Shown here: positions 7,901 through 16,535 of the stretch, one piece after another
Layout: each line of letters begins with the position of its first letter
Position numbering within the stretch: the first letter of the stretch is position 1
Assembly: GCA_964509425.1 (NCBI GenBank)
Contig: CAZDWZ010000001.1
Location: 186,001 to 250,000 of the forward strand
Length of the DNA: 64,000 nt
Source of the DNA: CAZDWZ01 sp964509425
GTDB lineage: Bacteria > Bdellovibrionota_C > UBA2361 > SZUA-149 > CAZDWZ01
Reading direction: 5' to 3'
Made by a program: the position numbers and the translations under genes
Notes under the pieces: model-generated
What the model was told of the DNA's origin: nothing
Databases searched by the model: none
The model's input: the letters and a program-made list of their open reading frames with translations, nothing else

Positions 7901-7909
7901 TGCTATAAT
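7901..7909 (+). promoter_or_regulatory. Extended -10 promoter for the HNH gene
   Basis: TGCTATAAT is a perfect extended -10 element (TGn plus TATAAT). No good -35 box lies 17 bases upstream, which is usual for extended -10 promoters. Transcription would start near 7916, giving a leader of about 94 bases before the HNH gene. Confidence 0.6.
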
Positions 7910-8009
7910 CATTGTAGGCTTTGAGAGTATTGGAGTTATTTCCATTTCGATGGAGTCGATTTTGGAATAGTCTGAATCTTAAGGTCAGAGTCCTGAGAAG
8001 GATAGAGCC

Positions 8010-8519
8010 TTGGATGCGACACTGCTACTGAATGCTAGTTACGAGCCGCTAAAGGTAATTTCCTGGGAAAGAGCTATTACGCTATTTTTCCTCGGAAAAG
8101 TTGAGGTGGTTGAAAGCTATGAGCGTGAAGTTCGCTCGGTCTCGCTGGCGATAAAGGTGCCGGCGGTAGTCCGCCTTCTCCGCTTCATTCAACTCGGACA
8201 AAGACGTCCCCCACTCACCCGAATAAATCTCCTCTGCCGCGACAGCTATCAATGCCAATATTGTAGCGTCGAGCTCTCTTACGGTGAGTCGACAATAGAC
8301 CACGTGGTGCCTCGCTCGCAGGGCGGGAATACATCCTGGGAGAACGTCGTAATCGCGTGCCATAGCTGCAATCGTCGGAAAGGCGGCAGAACTCCACACG
8401 AAGCGAGGATGCATCTCAGGCGAGACCCCATCGCTCCTGAATGGCTACCGGTATTGAACTTTCGTATCCACCGACATATGCCTGACGCCTGGCTGGTTTT
8501 CCTCGGCAAAACTCGATAG
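8010..8519 (+). CDS. HNH endonuclease family protein
   Basis: A 169-residue protein with a C-terminal HNH nuclease domain: zinc pair CQYC at about residue 80, the catalytic segment STIDHVVPRSQGG, then the second zinc pair CHSC within NVVIACHSCNRRKGG. The N-terminal 75 residues (LLLNASYEPLKVISWERAI) match the conserved front part of a widespread stand-alone HNH family found near housekeeping genes in many bacteria; its role is not established. The start is TTG at 8010, with GAGAAGG upstream. Nothing nearby suggests a restriction, phage or intein context. A promoter with an extended -10 lies at 7901. Confidence 0.85.
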   Translation: MDATLLLNASYEPLKVISWERAITLFFLGKVEVVESYEREVRSVSLAIKVPAVVRLLRFIQLGQRRPPLTRINLLCRDSYQCQYCSVELSYGESTIDHVVPRSQGGNTSWENVVIACHSCNRRKGGRTPHEARMHLRRDPIAPEWLPVLNFRIHRHMPDAWLVFLGKTR

Positions 8520-8582
8520 CCACGTACTTCGGAACAGAAGCTTGAACTCGCTGCAATCGTCTCGACGGTTGCGGCAAACTAA

Positions 8583-9968
8583 TTGGATATGGAAGCGACA
8601 CTACTCAAACGACTGCGGACACTCGCGGGCGACACCCGAATAACGCGGATAGAGCGCGCCCTTGGGAAAGACGCGAAGCTTTGCCTTGTCGGCGGTGCCG
8701 TAAGAGACGCCGTGCTCGGAGGAGTTACACGAGATCTCGATCTCGCTTCCGCTTTGCTGCCCGCCGAAGTTAAGTCGCGCCTCGAACAGGGCGGAATAAA
8801 AGTTTATCCAATCGGACTTCGGCATCAGACCGTCGCGGCGCTTCCCGTAGAAGACGAGGAAATCATCGAGATCACGACATTCCGCGGAAAAGAGATGTCA
8901 CCTGACTCAGGAGTCGTCGCCAGCCAAACGGTTGAAGAGGATCTGCAATACCGCGATTTTACGGTTAACGCGTTGGCGTTCGAACTCCAGTCGGAAACGC
9001 TGATAGATCCTTGTGGCGGCCTCAATGATCTCAAGAAGCAGCTGATTCGCTGTCCGGGAATACCGCGCGAGAGATTTCGAGAAGACCCGCTTCGCTGTCT
9101 GCGACTTGTTCGATTTGCCTGCCAGCTAAATTTTCAGATCGATCTAGACACCGCGATTCATGCGTCCGAATTTGCCGCATCGCTCGCGGCCGTAAGCGCG
9201 GAGCGGATCCGTGACGAGCTCACAAAAATTCTGCTCTCACCGGAGCCGCGAAGGGGCTTTCAGTTACTTGATCAGCTCGGGTTTCTTGGAGTCGTGCTCC
9301 CTGAATTACAGGCCGGGATTGGTTTTGAGCAGAACGAATTCCACACATCCGACGTCTTCGAACACACGCTCGAGGTGGTGTCGAAAACCGAACCGGAGTT
9401 AATGCTCCGGTTATCTGCCCTCTTTCACGACGTCGGAAAGCCGTTTACCTTATCCGTTGATTCCGATGGCCACCGCCATTTCTACCATCACGAGAAGGTC
9501 GGCGCAGAGATGACCAAGGAGATTCTCACTCGTCTCCGGTTTCCTGGTGCAGTCACCGACGGCGTCGTCAAACTTGTTGCGACTCATATGCGTCCTATCG
9601 AAGCGGGACCCGGCGGACTTCGCCGCCTGCTTCGCGACACAGACGAGCTCTTCCCAGTCTGGCGAGCATTAAAGGAAGCGGATTCGGCGTCGGTGAAGAT
9701 AGATCCGATCGAGCTCCAAGAGCGGTTACGCCAGTTTGACGAGGCGATCGAAGACGTGAAAAAAGGTCCACCTGTTTCACCGCTGAAAAGTCTCGCTATA
9801 AACGGAAGCGATCTTCTTGCTCTCGGAATGCCTGAAAGTCGGGCGCTTGGGGATCTTCTGAAAGCTCTTCACGAAGAAGTACTCGACAACCCGGACTTGA
9901 ATACGAAAGAGCAACTTTTGGAGCGTGCGAAGAGTTGCATTTCAAAGGCGTTGGGCGAGACGAATTAA
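8583..9968 (+). CDS. cca: CCA tRNA nucleotidyltransferase (HD-domain type)
   Basis: A 461-residue class II nucleotidyltransferase. The catalytic head shows LVGGAVRD (residues 36-42) and the metal-binding DLDL (51-54), followed by the family motifs EEDLQYRDFTVNALAFEL and EDPLRCLRLVRFA. An HD phosphohydrolase domain follows (LSALFHDVGKP, YHHEKVGAEM). The enzyme adds or repairs the 3' CCA of tRNAs. It is needed here because tRNA-Ala, tRNA-Ile and tRNA-Met in this window lack an encoded CCA. The reading frame opens with TTG (8583); ATG two codons later (8589) is an equally plausible start. A poly(A) polymerase role cannot be excluded from sequence alone. Confidence 0.92.
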   Translation: MDMEATLLKRLRTLAGDTRITRIERALGKDAKLCLVGGAVRDAVLGGVTRDLDLASALLPAEVKSRLEQGGIKVYPIGLRHQTVAALPVEDEEIIEITTFRGKEMSPDSGVVASQTVEEDLQYRDFTVNALAFELQSETLIDPCGGLNDLKKQLIRCPGIPRERFREDPLRCLRLVRFACQLNFQIDLDTAIHASEFAASLAAVSAERIRDELTKILLSPEPRRGFQLLDQLGFLGVVLPELQAGIGFEQNEFHTSDVFEHTLEVVSKTEPELMLRLSALFHDVGKPFTLSVDSDGHRHFYHHEKVGAEMTKEILTRLRFPGAVTDGVVKLVATHMRPIEAGPGGLRRLLRDTDELFPVWRALKEADSASVKIDPIELQERLRQFDEAIEDVKKGPPVSPLKSLAINGSDLLALGMPESRALGDLLKALHEEVLDNPDLNTKEQLLERAKSCISKALGETN

Positions 9969-10080
9969 CGGTTGAGTGGCGTCTTGCGGCATTCTGTCCG
10001 TTTATTCTCACACTTCGGAAGGTGTGAATGCAACCCTCGATAATCTCCGCTATATTCTTGGCAATCTCGAGGTGATCTCC

Positions 10081-11163
10081 ATGCAAAAAACCGTCGCTCT
10101 TATTTTGCCATTCATTTTCTCGTGTGCCGCTTTCGCCGATACGAACCTGAAACCGAAAATTGGAGTGATACTCCCCCTCACCGGCCCACTTTCGTCGCTT
10201 GGCGAGAAGGTAAAGCGCGGCGTGCTACTGGCCGCAGAGTCGGAGGGTCTGCCAGCGCAGTCACTCATTTTTGAAGATGGTGAATTTTCAAACTCCGCAG
10301 CTCTCACAGCAGCTCAAAAGTTGATGTCCGTTGATCGAATCGACGGACTCGTCGGCCCGTTTGGCCCGGGGCAGACGGCCGCCGTCTCCGGGGTTACTCG
10401 CCCGAAGAAGATTCCCGTCATTGCAGTGTCGTTGTGCGACAAAAACTTTCCGAGCAATAAAGGCGCCTGGTGTTCATACATGTCACCAGATGATCAAGCG
10501 ATACCGGTCCTCCGGCGTTTTCGAGAAGCGGAGTTTCATGAGAGCTCGAAACGCATCGCGTCACTCATTGAAGAAGTTGACGGATTTAACGACTATCGTG
10601 AACTTCTCATTCAGTTCTCAAAGGAGAATGACAGGAAGCTGCTCTTCGATGAAAGATTCCCTGGTGGCACCAAAGACTTCCGGACTCTGTTGCTGAAGAT
10701 GAAGAATGCCGACGTTTCGCTTCTCACGGTTGCCGCCGTCGATCCGAAGATCGCGCAGCTAATTCTCCGTCAAGCACATGACATCAATTTCAAGCCGAAG
10801 GTCAGATGGCTGGTCACCGAGCGTGACGACCATGTCTTCGCTCAGCACCCTGAGCTCTTTGACGATATTTGGTACCTCAGTCTGGCGACAATCTCGGAAA
10901 AATTCGAAAGGCTTCTAGCCGATCGATTCAAAGCCGAAGCCGATATCTATCCGGCGATTGGCTATGATGCGACTCGGTCACTCATTCGAGCGCTGAACGC
11001 GAAGCGGATAGCTCCAGACAAAGAAATTGGCGAGATCCTCCTCTCGCTTCCCATCGACGACACGGCATTCGTGGGATTTCATTTTGATAAGGATTCGGGA
11101 GTCGCCATGGAGTCGAAGGTCGCCCGGTTTGAGAAAGGAAAAGTGAGGTTTCTGGAGCCGTGA
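10081..11163 (+). CDS. ABC-type branched-chain amino acid binding protein
   Basis: A 360-residue secreted protein. The ATG at 10081 follows GAGGTGAT and begins a clear signal peptide (KTVALILPFIFSCAAFA); the frame extends 5' to 9976, but that part is not coding-like. The mature protein starts KPKIGVILPLTGPLSSLGE, the classic opening of Leu/Ile/Val-binding (Peripla_BP_6) proteins, and has two Rossmann-like lobes (DGLVGPFGPGQTAAVSGV; ADVSLLTVAAVDPKIAQLILRQ). No transporter membrane or ATPase genes are adjacent, so it may serve a distant transporter or a sensor. It is a distant relative of the partial gene at the left edge. Ligand unknown. Confidence 0.82.
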   Translation: MQKTVALILPFIFSCAAFADTNLKPKIGVILPLTGPLSSLGEKVKRGVLLAAESEGLPAQSLIFEDGEFSNSAALTAAQKLMSVDRIDGLVGPFGPGQTAAVSGVTRPKKIPVIAVSLCDKNFPSNKGAWCSYMSPDDQAIPVLRRFREAEFHESSKRIASLIEEVDGFNDYRELLIQFSKENDRKLLFDERFPGGTKDFRTLLLKMKNADVSLLTVAAVDPKIAQLILRQAHDINFKPKVRWLVTERDDHVFAQHPELFDDIWYLSLATISEKFERLLADRFKAEADIYPAIGYDATRSLIRALNAKRIAPDKEIGEILLSLPIDDTAFVGFHFDKDSGVAMESKVARFEKGKVRFLEP

Positions 11164-11365
11164 GAGGTCTTCCATCCGTATTTCCCTAGTGCGTTCTTCA
11201 ACAATGACGGGCGTCTTCCTCTAATGCAGAGTGTCGGAGACCTCCCGGTCTTTATTTTCATCTGTGGAAATTAACGGTGATATACGCTTCTCATATTTTC
11301 ATTTTTTAGGCATTATGAAAACATAGGGGCGTTTCCCGGGCCTTTGGTTCCAAGGATGAAAATAC

Positions 11366-12499
11366 ATGCAGACGTCAGAGCAATCTCAGCGAGCCGGCCG
11401 ACTCATCCAACAAAATACGGGATACAAGGCGTTCATACCAGAATCCCTGCCACCGAAACCGGGAATCGTCTGGGATGAGGAGCTCATCCTCCTCCTTTCG
11501 AATGCCGATCGAGCACTCGCCCGTCTCGACGGCATTGGGGAAACACTGCCAAATCCCGACCTCTTTGTCGCCATGTATGTTCAGAAGGAAGCAGTGTTGA
11601 GCTCACAAATCGAGGGCACACAAGCAACCCTCGAAGACATCTTGAGCATTGAAGTGATCGACGAGAAGAAACGCGATGTCGATCAGACCGTGAACTACGT
11701 CCGCGCCATGAAGCGAGGAATCGAGATCCTCCGAGATATGCCTATTTCTCTACGACTCATTCGCGAGATTCACGCTGAGCTGCTGAAAGGGGTGCGTGGA
11801 CAAGAGCGCAACCCGGGAGAATTCCGCACATCGCAAAATTGGATTGGACCACGGGGATGCACAATAAACAGCGCAACCTTCGTTCCCCCTCCGCCTCATG
11901 AGTTGCTCCGAACACTTGGGGATCTCGAACGCTTTATTCATGAGGAATCAATTCTTCCTCCGCTCATTATTAATGGGCTGGTGCACGCGCAGTTTGAGAC
12001 CATCCATCCGTTTTTAGATGGGAATGGCCGGGTAGGCAGACTGCTGATCAGTTTTCTTCTCGTCGAGCGGAAGGTTATTCAGCGTCCCCTCCTCTACCTC
12101 TCTCATTATTTTCGGAGATATCAACAAGAATACTACGATCGATTGAACGCTGTTCGATTCAGAGGCGATTGGGAACAATGGCTGAAGTTTTTCCTGCGCG
12201 GAGTAATTGATGTATCAGAACGCGCTGCACATCTCGCGCGCAGAATCTATCTCCTCTTGGAGACAGACAGACCAAAGCTCCACGGCTCCGCCAAGGCACT
12301 GCAGCTGCTCGACACGCTCAGCCTTTATCCCATTATTACCGCAGGTGAGGTCGCAGGAAAGCTGAACGTCGCCCCTTCGACCGCATCTCGAGTAATCGCA
12401 CAACTCATTCAGGCGAACATTCTCCATGAGGTGACCGGTAACAGCCGGAATCGCAAGTTCGTCTACGGTGAGTATCTCAAGCTTTTGAACGAAGAATAA
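11366..12499 (+). CDS. Fic family protein (predicted AMP-transferase)
   Basis: A 377-residue Fic protein. The Fic core motif HPFLDGNGRVGR (residues 214-225) contains the catalytic His and the phosphate-binding GNGR. The N-terminal helix carries the self-inhibitory motif SSQIEG (79-84), whose Glu normally blocks the active site, as in class II Fic enzymes. A DUF4172-like N-terminus and a C-terminal winged helix (about 310-370, VAGKLNVAPSTASRVIAQL) complete the usual architecture. Such enzymes transfer AMP to proteins; the target is unknown. AAGGATG precedes the ATG. No antitoxin-like partner is adjacent, in line with the built-in inhibitory motif. Confidence 0.9.
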   Translation: MQTSEQSQRAGRLIQQNTGYKAFIPESLPPKPGIVWDEELILLLSNADRALARLDGIGETLPNPDLFVAMYVQKEAVLSSQIEGTQATLEDILSIEVIDEKKRDVDQTVNYVRAMKRGIEILRDMPISLRLIREIHAELLKGVRGQERNPGEFRTSQNWIGPRGCTINSATFVPPPPHELLRTLGDLERFIHEESILPPLIINGLVHAQFETIHPFLDGNGRVGRLLISFLLVERKVIQRPLLYLSHYFRRYQQEYYDRLNAVRFRGDWEQWLKFFLRGVIDVSERAAHLARRIYLLLETDRPKLHGSAKALQLLDTLSLYPIITAGEVAGKLNVAPSTASRVIAQLIQANILHEVTGNSRNRKFVYGEYLKLLNEE

Positions 12500-12522
12500 A
12501 CGAACTGGGCGAGTCCAAATCC

Positions 12523-13929
12523 ATGTCGAAGCCCTATTCGGGAATTCCCGCCTCCAGCCAAGCGAACATGAGGTTCGCGGTCTATGAGGGCATGTGTTTC
12601 GCTATTCTCGTCGGAACGGCCGAGAATTATTTCTCCGCGTACGGTGTTTTTCTCAACGCGACCGCGCTTCAACTCGGAATGCTCACCGCACTGCCGTCGC
12701 TGGTGTCGGCAATCTGCCACCTCGCGAGCGTATGGCTCCTCGACCGCTTCCGCTCCCGCCGCACGATTTTGTGCATGTTCAGCGCGCTCCAAACACTCAC
12801 TCTTTTTCCCATGATGCTCATTCCGTTTTTATGGGGAAACGGCAGCACGGCGGCGAATATGTTGATCGGTTTTGTCATGCTGTACTTCGGTTTTTTTGCG
12901 ATCACGACTCCGGTGTGGAACAGCCTCCTTGGCGATCTCATCCCTGCTGAGGTTCGGGGGAGATTTCTGGGCATGCGCAATCAACGCATGTGTTTTTGTC
13001 AGTTGACCGCGATGCTGGTCGGCGGAAAACTGCTGCAATATTACGCGGACCATCCGGCTCCTCAGGCTGACTTTTTCGCATCATTCTCCGTCGTCCCTTC
13101 CGGGGTGTTCGGGTTTTTCCTCGTTCTCGCACTCGGAGTTTTGGCTCGCACGGGTTCGACGTTCTTCCTCTCTCGCTTTGAGAACCCGCCGTATACGGCG
13201 GATCGAAAGATGTACTTTTCCTTTCTTCGCTTCGTGTCCAGAACGCGCTATTCAAATTTTGCCAAGTTCGCATTTTTTGCGGCGCTCATCATGGCGGGCG
13301 CATCGTTCTCTGCGCCATTTTTCGCTCCGTATATGCTGAGGGAGCTACAGCTCTCATACTTCTCATACAGCGTGCTGATTTCGACTCCATTCGTTTCGCA
13401 GATGTTCTTTTACCCAGCCTGGGGGCGACTCACCGATCAGCTTGGCGCGAAACGTGTGTTAACGATTGCCTCGATTGGCGTTTCGCTGAATCCAATGCTC
13501 TGGATAGTTTCGACGAATTTCGCATGGCTGCTTTTCCTTCAGTTCTTCGCAGGCGCGATGTGGGCAGGCTTCTTGCTTAGTTCCGCAACCTTTTTCTTTG
13601 ACGCCGTCACGCCTGCAAAGCGCGCGTATTGCGCCGCCTATCGTGGATTGATCGAAGGTGTCTTTGTATTGATAGCCTGCTTCGCGGGAGCGATGCTTGC
13701 CGACAGGCTCCCTGCTCTCACGTGTCTGGACGGCTCGCACACATCGGCCTATCTACCGATTTTTCTTATTTCCGGACTGCTCCGAGCGCTCACCTGCGCC
13801 GGACTTCTCTGGACATTCGAGGACGGAAAGCTTGTTCATGCCCGCCATATGGACAGTCAGCGCAATCTCGTTCAAGAGATAAAAAGCGCCGTGCTCGATT
13901 CAGGGGATCACCCGACGATTCGCATCTAA
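12523..13929 (+). CDS. MFS transporter
   Basis: A 468-residue integral membrane protein with about 12 predicted helices arranged as two bundles. The cytoplasmic loop after helix 2 (LLDRFRSRRTILCMF) and its second-half counterpart (GRLTDQLGAKRVLTI) match the MFS signature loops. The segment PVWNSLLGDLIPAEVRGRFLG is a recurring motif of an uncharacterised MFS subgroup. It would move a small solute across the inner membrane. It starts 23 bases after the Fic gene and is convergent with mprF, whose end is 23 bases away. Substrate unknown. Confidence 0.85.
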   Translation: MSKPYSGIPASSQANMRFAVYEGMCFAILVGTAENYFSAYGVFLNATALQLGMLTALPSLVSAICHLASVWLLDRFRSRRTILCMFSALQTLTLFPMMLIPFLWGNGSTAANMLIGFVMLYFGFFAITTPVWNSLLGDLIPAEVRGRFLGMRNQRMCFCQLTAMLVGGKLLQYYADHPAPQADFFASFSVVPSGVFGFFLVLALGVLARTGSTFFLSRFENPPYTADRKMYFSFLRFVSRTRYSNFAKFAFFAALIMAGASFSAPFFAPYMLRELQLSYFSYSVLISTPFVSQMFFYPAWGRLTDQLGAKRVLTIASIGVSLNPMLWIVSTNFAWLLFLQFFAGAMWAGFLLSSATFFFDAVTPAKRAYCAAYRGLIEGVFVLIACFAGAMLADRLPALTCLDGSHTSAYLPIFLISGLLRALTCAGLLWTFEDGKLVHARHMDSQRNLVQEIKSAVLDSGDHPTIRI

Positions 13930-13952
13930 CAGCAGTCCGTCGTGAAGCTCCC

Positions 13953-16535
13953 TCACTTGCTCACAATTCCGCGAACTCCTCCCGAAATCAGCGAGGTCAC
14001 GTTCATAAGAACCCGTGGTAGCGAAAGGACGCCGGGATACGCCAGGAACCTCGGCGCCCACCGTGGATTATACTTGTCTTTGTAGGCACGAAGTCCTTCG
14101 AAATTGTAGAAGTTTTCTCCATGCCGATAAAGGTAGGCGCCGGCTTTGTACCAAATCGGGACGAACCGTCCCGCCTCTATCCCCGAGAGCGGGGACATTC
14201 CGAGATTGAACGTCTCGTATCCGCGGCTCCGGCCCCAGAAAATCAGATTGAGAAAGAGGAAATCCATAATCCCGTTCGATGCCCGCCGCACGTGACGCAT
14301 CAAATCCACGGAGAGCTCACCCTTTTGCTCAGGTGCCCAGACGTTTGCGAACGCAACCGGTTCGCCGTCAACTTCTACGAGAGCAATAGGACAGTGCCCC
14401 AGATATTGCTCGTCGTAAAAACCGAGCGAAAAGCCTTTTTCTCTCGCTTTTTTTGTTTTCAACCAGTCATCGGATATTCGTCTCAATTCAGGGAGCAGTG
14501 CTGGGACCTCCTCCTTGTCACGAATCACGAAACGATAGCCTTCTCGTTCGAGCTTCTTGAGGGTATTCCGAAAGCCCCGATTTTTTCCACCATCGATAGA
14601 GAAGTCTGGGATCGAAACTATCGCCTCCTCGCCGAGCTTCATGAGATCAAGACCGAGCTCTACGCACCACGGAAGCACTTCCGGCCCAACCTCGTAGAAC
14701 ACGCATAGCCCGCCGTGCTCGTCCACGACTTCCCGGAATTTCCACATCAGCTCTCGCTCGAGTCCTTTCGGGCCGATTGGCTGGCCGAGACACACCCAGC
14801 TCTTCCCGGAAATTTGGTACATCAGGAAGGCTTCACCATTCTCTGATCGGAGAATGAACTTATCCCTGAGGAGGGCCAGATACCCGTGGGTAATAGCACC
14901 TCGAGTTACTATTTCCGCAAGTGCGGAACAATCGTCACTCGTTGGAAGTTGAATCTTCGGTGCCGCCGGCCGGAGAAGGAGCCGGACGCCGATAAGAAAC
15001 ACAATCAGAACTCCGGCGACGGAGCCTCTCAGAAATCGTGAAGCATCGCCTTCCAAAGTAAATTGCCACCAGAGCTGATAGGTGTATTCGACATGCTTAA
15101 ACGTGAATACACCCAACCAAATCGCTCCCCCGAGGACGCTCAAAATCGCAAACACCGACGTCCAAGTAAACGAAGAGGCGAGAGATCCCTTCCGATAAAA
15201 ATATTGTCGGCTGGGTAAAAATAGGAAGAAGACCAAAAGGAGATAGACCGCCTCCTCGAAATCAAGGCCTTTCATAATCGAGGCCGCCGCGCCCGCCACC
15301 AGGAGCACTATTGCCATGTAATAGGCACTGTCAATTCTTCTCCGAATAGCCCACGCCAGTGCCATCAAGGCCACCGCAATCACGCTGTTCAAGAAGTGCG
15401 AGAACTCAAGCACCGGGAGTGGAAGAAGATTAAACACCCACCAGCTTCGATTCTCGGCTGGAGGAAGCGAGCCGGAGATAAGCAGGATCGCTCCTCCGAC
15501 AAAAGTTACCAACGCGAGAATCGGTGGGACGGCCACCGAAAGAACTTTTTCGATCGGCTCGAATCGTTTTCGGATGGAGTCAGTGGATACGTTTCTCCGT
15601 CTGATTTCATACAATCCAAAAGCAGTGATGCCCGCAAGAAACGGAAGAAAATAATAAATTGAGCGAAAGAGAATGAGGGCACCGATGATCTGAACGGGCG
15701 CCAGAAAAGAATGGAGAGAAAGTACCATCGCCGTGTCAAAGACGCCGAGCCCTCCCGGCACATGGCTCAGAACTCCGGCAAACTGCGCCAGCGAAAAGGC
15801 GCCGACGAGGTGGCCAAAGCTGAGCAAGGTCGATGCGGGTAAAAGGCAGTAAAAAACAAGCGCGGCGAGCAACCAATCAAGAGTGGCGACGGAGAGCGCC
15901 GCAACCGCGAGTCTGATTGGAGGCAAGGTAATCTCCCAGCTCCGGATTCGAACTGGACCTCGTCCTAAAGCGGCCATGCTCAAATATCCAGCCACAGGAA
16001 AGAGAAGCAAAAGTCCGAGCCCGACGCTCTGAACGGCCGGAAGAGTGAGAGTCTCCGTGATTGCTTCCGGACGAAAGACGCATGTCAGACCTGAGAGGAT
16101 GAGGAGACCTGACCAGAAATGGAGGGTGTTAAACGCAAGGATTTCCGCTACCTCGCTCGCGGTAGCGCCCCAGGCGGTGTAGAGATGGTACCGGATTGCT
16201 CCTCCACTTAAGATCGAGAAGCCGATGGTGTTGCTGACGGTGTAGCTTACGACCGAAGCAAATGCGATTTTTTTATACCGGAGCTGATGTCCGACGTAAC
16301 GAAACGCCAGCGTATCGTAAAAAGTGAGTACGAAATAATTGCACACCGAGACAAAAACCGCGGCACCAAGATTCCAAGAGCTGGTCGCCGATAGCGCCTT
16401 TTGAATGTCTTCGAGGCGATAGTCCCGCATCAATTCGTAGAGAACCCAGCCGACAAGAAACAGGAGCGCTGGAACACCCGCGATCTCCGCGACTCGCTTT
16501 ATCCGCTCCCCGATCGGGTTTTCTGCCTCACTCAT
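13953..16535 (-). CDS. mprF: Bifunctional phosphatidylglycerol lysyltransferase/flippase MprF
   Basis: An 860-residue MprF (LpiA). Residues 1-510 form a multi-helix flippase domain (DUF2232/UPF0104-like, with LSHVPGGLGVFDTAMVLSL). The C-terminal cytosolic synthase domain (about 530-850, DUF2156) transfers lysine or alanine from aminoacyl-tRNA to phosphatidylglycerol; the conserved segments GFYDEQYL, RASNGIMDFLFLNLI and FNLGMSPLSGIEAG are present. The product reduces negative surface charge and raises resistance to cationic peptides. The start codon overlaps the stop of the VirJ-like gene (ATGA), so the two are translationally coupled, as in the acvB-lpiA operons of alphaproteobacteria. The amino acid specificity cannot be read directly. 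Confidence 0.93.
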   Translation of the reverse strand: MSEAENPIGERIKRVAEIAGVPALLFLVGWVLYELMRDYRLEDIQKALSATSSWNLGAAVFVSVCNYFVLTFYDTLAFRYVGHQLRYKKIAFASVVSYTVSNTIGFSILSGGAIRYHLYTAWGATASEVAEILAFNTLHFWSGLLILSGLTCVFRPEAITETLTLPAVQSVGLGLLLLFPVAGYLSMAALGRGPVRIRSWEITLPPIRLAVAALSVATLDWLLAALVFYCLLPASTLLSFGHLVGAFSLAQFAGVLSHVPGGLGVFDTAMVLSLHSFLAPVQIIGALILFRSIYYFLPFLAGITAFGLYEIRRRNVSTDSIRKRFEPIEKVLSVAVPPILALVTFVGGAILLISGSLPPAENRSWWVFNLLPLPVLEFSHFLNSVIAVALMALAWAIRRRIDSAYYMAIVLLVAGAAASIMKGLDFEEAVYLLLVFFLFLPSRQYFYRKGSLASSFTWTSVFAILSVLGGAIWLGVFTFKHVEYTYQLWWQFTLEGDASRFLRGSVAGVLIVFLIGVRLLLRPAAPKIQLPTSDDCSALAEIVTRGAITHGYLALLRDKFILRSENGEAFLMYQISGKSWVCLGQPIGPKGLERELMWKFREVVDEHGGLCVFYEVGPEVLPWCVELGLDLMKLGEEAIVSIPDFSIDGGKNRGFRNTLKKLEREGYRFVIRDKEEVPALLPELRRISDDWLKTKKAREKGFSLGFYDEQYLGHCPIALVEVDGEPVAFANVWAPEQKGELSVDLMRHVRRASNGIMDFLFLNLIFWGRSRGYETFNLGMSPLSGIEAGRFVPIWYKAGAYLYRHGENFYNFEGLRAYKDKYNPRWAPRFLAYPGVLSLPRVLMNVTSLISGGVRGIVSK

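Noticed and set aside
8010..8519. HNH gene as a sign of a phage, intein or homing element
   Set aside because: No phage, intein-splicing or restriction genes are near, and this HNH subfamily is commonly a stand-alone chromosomal gene.
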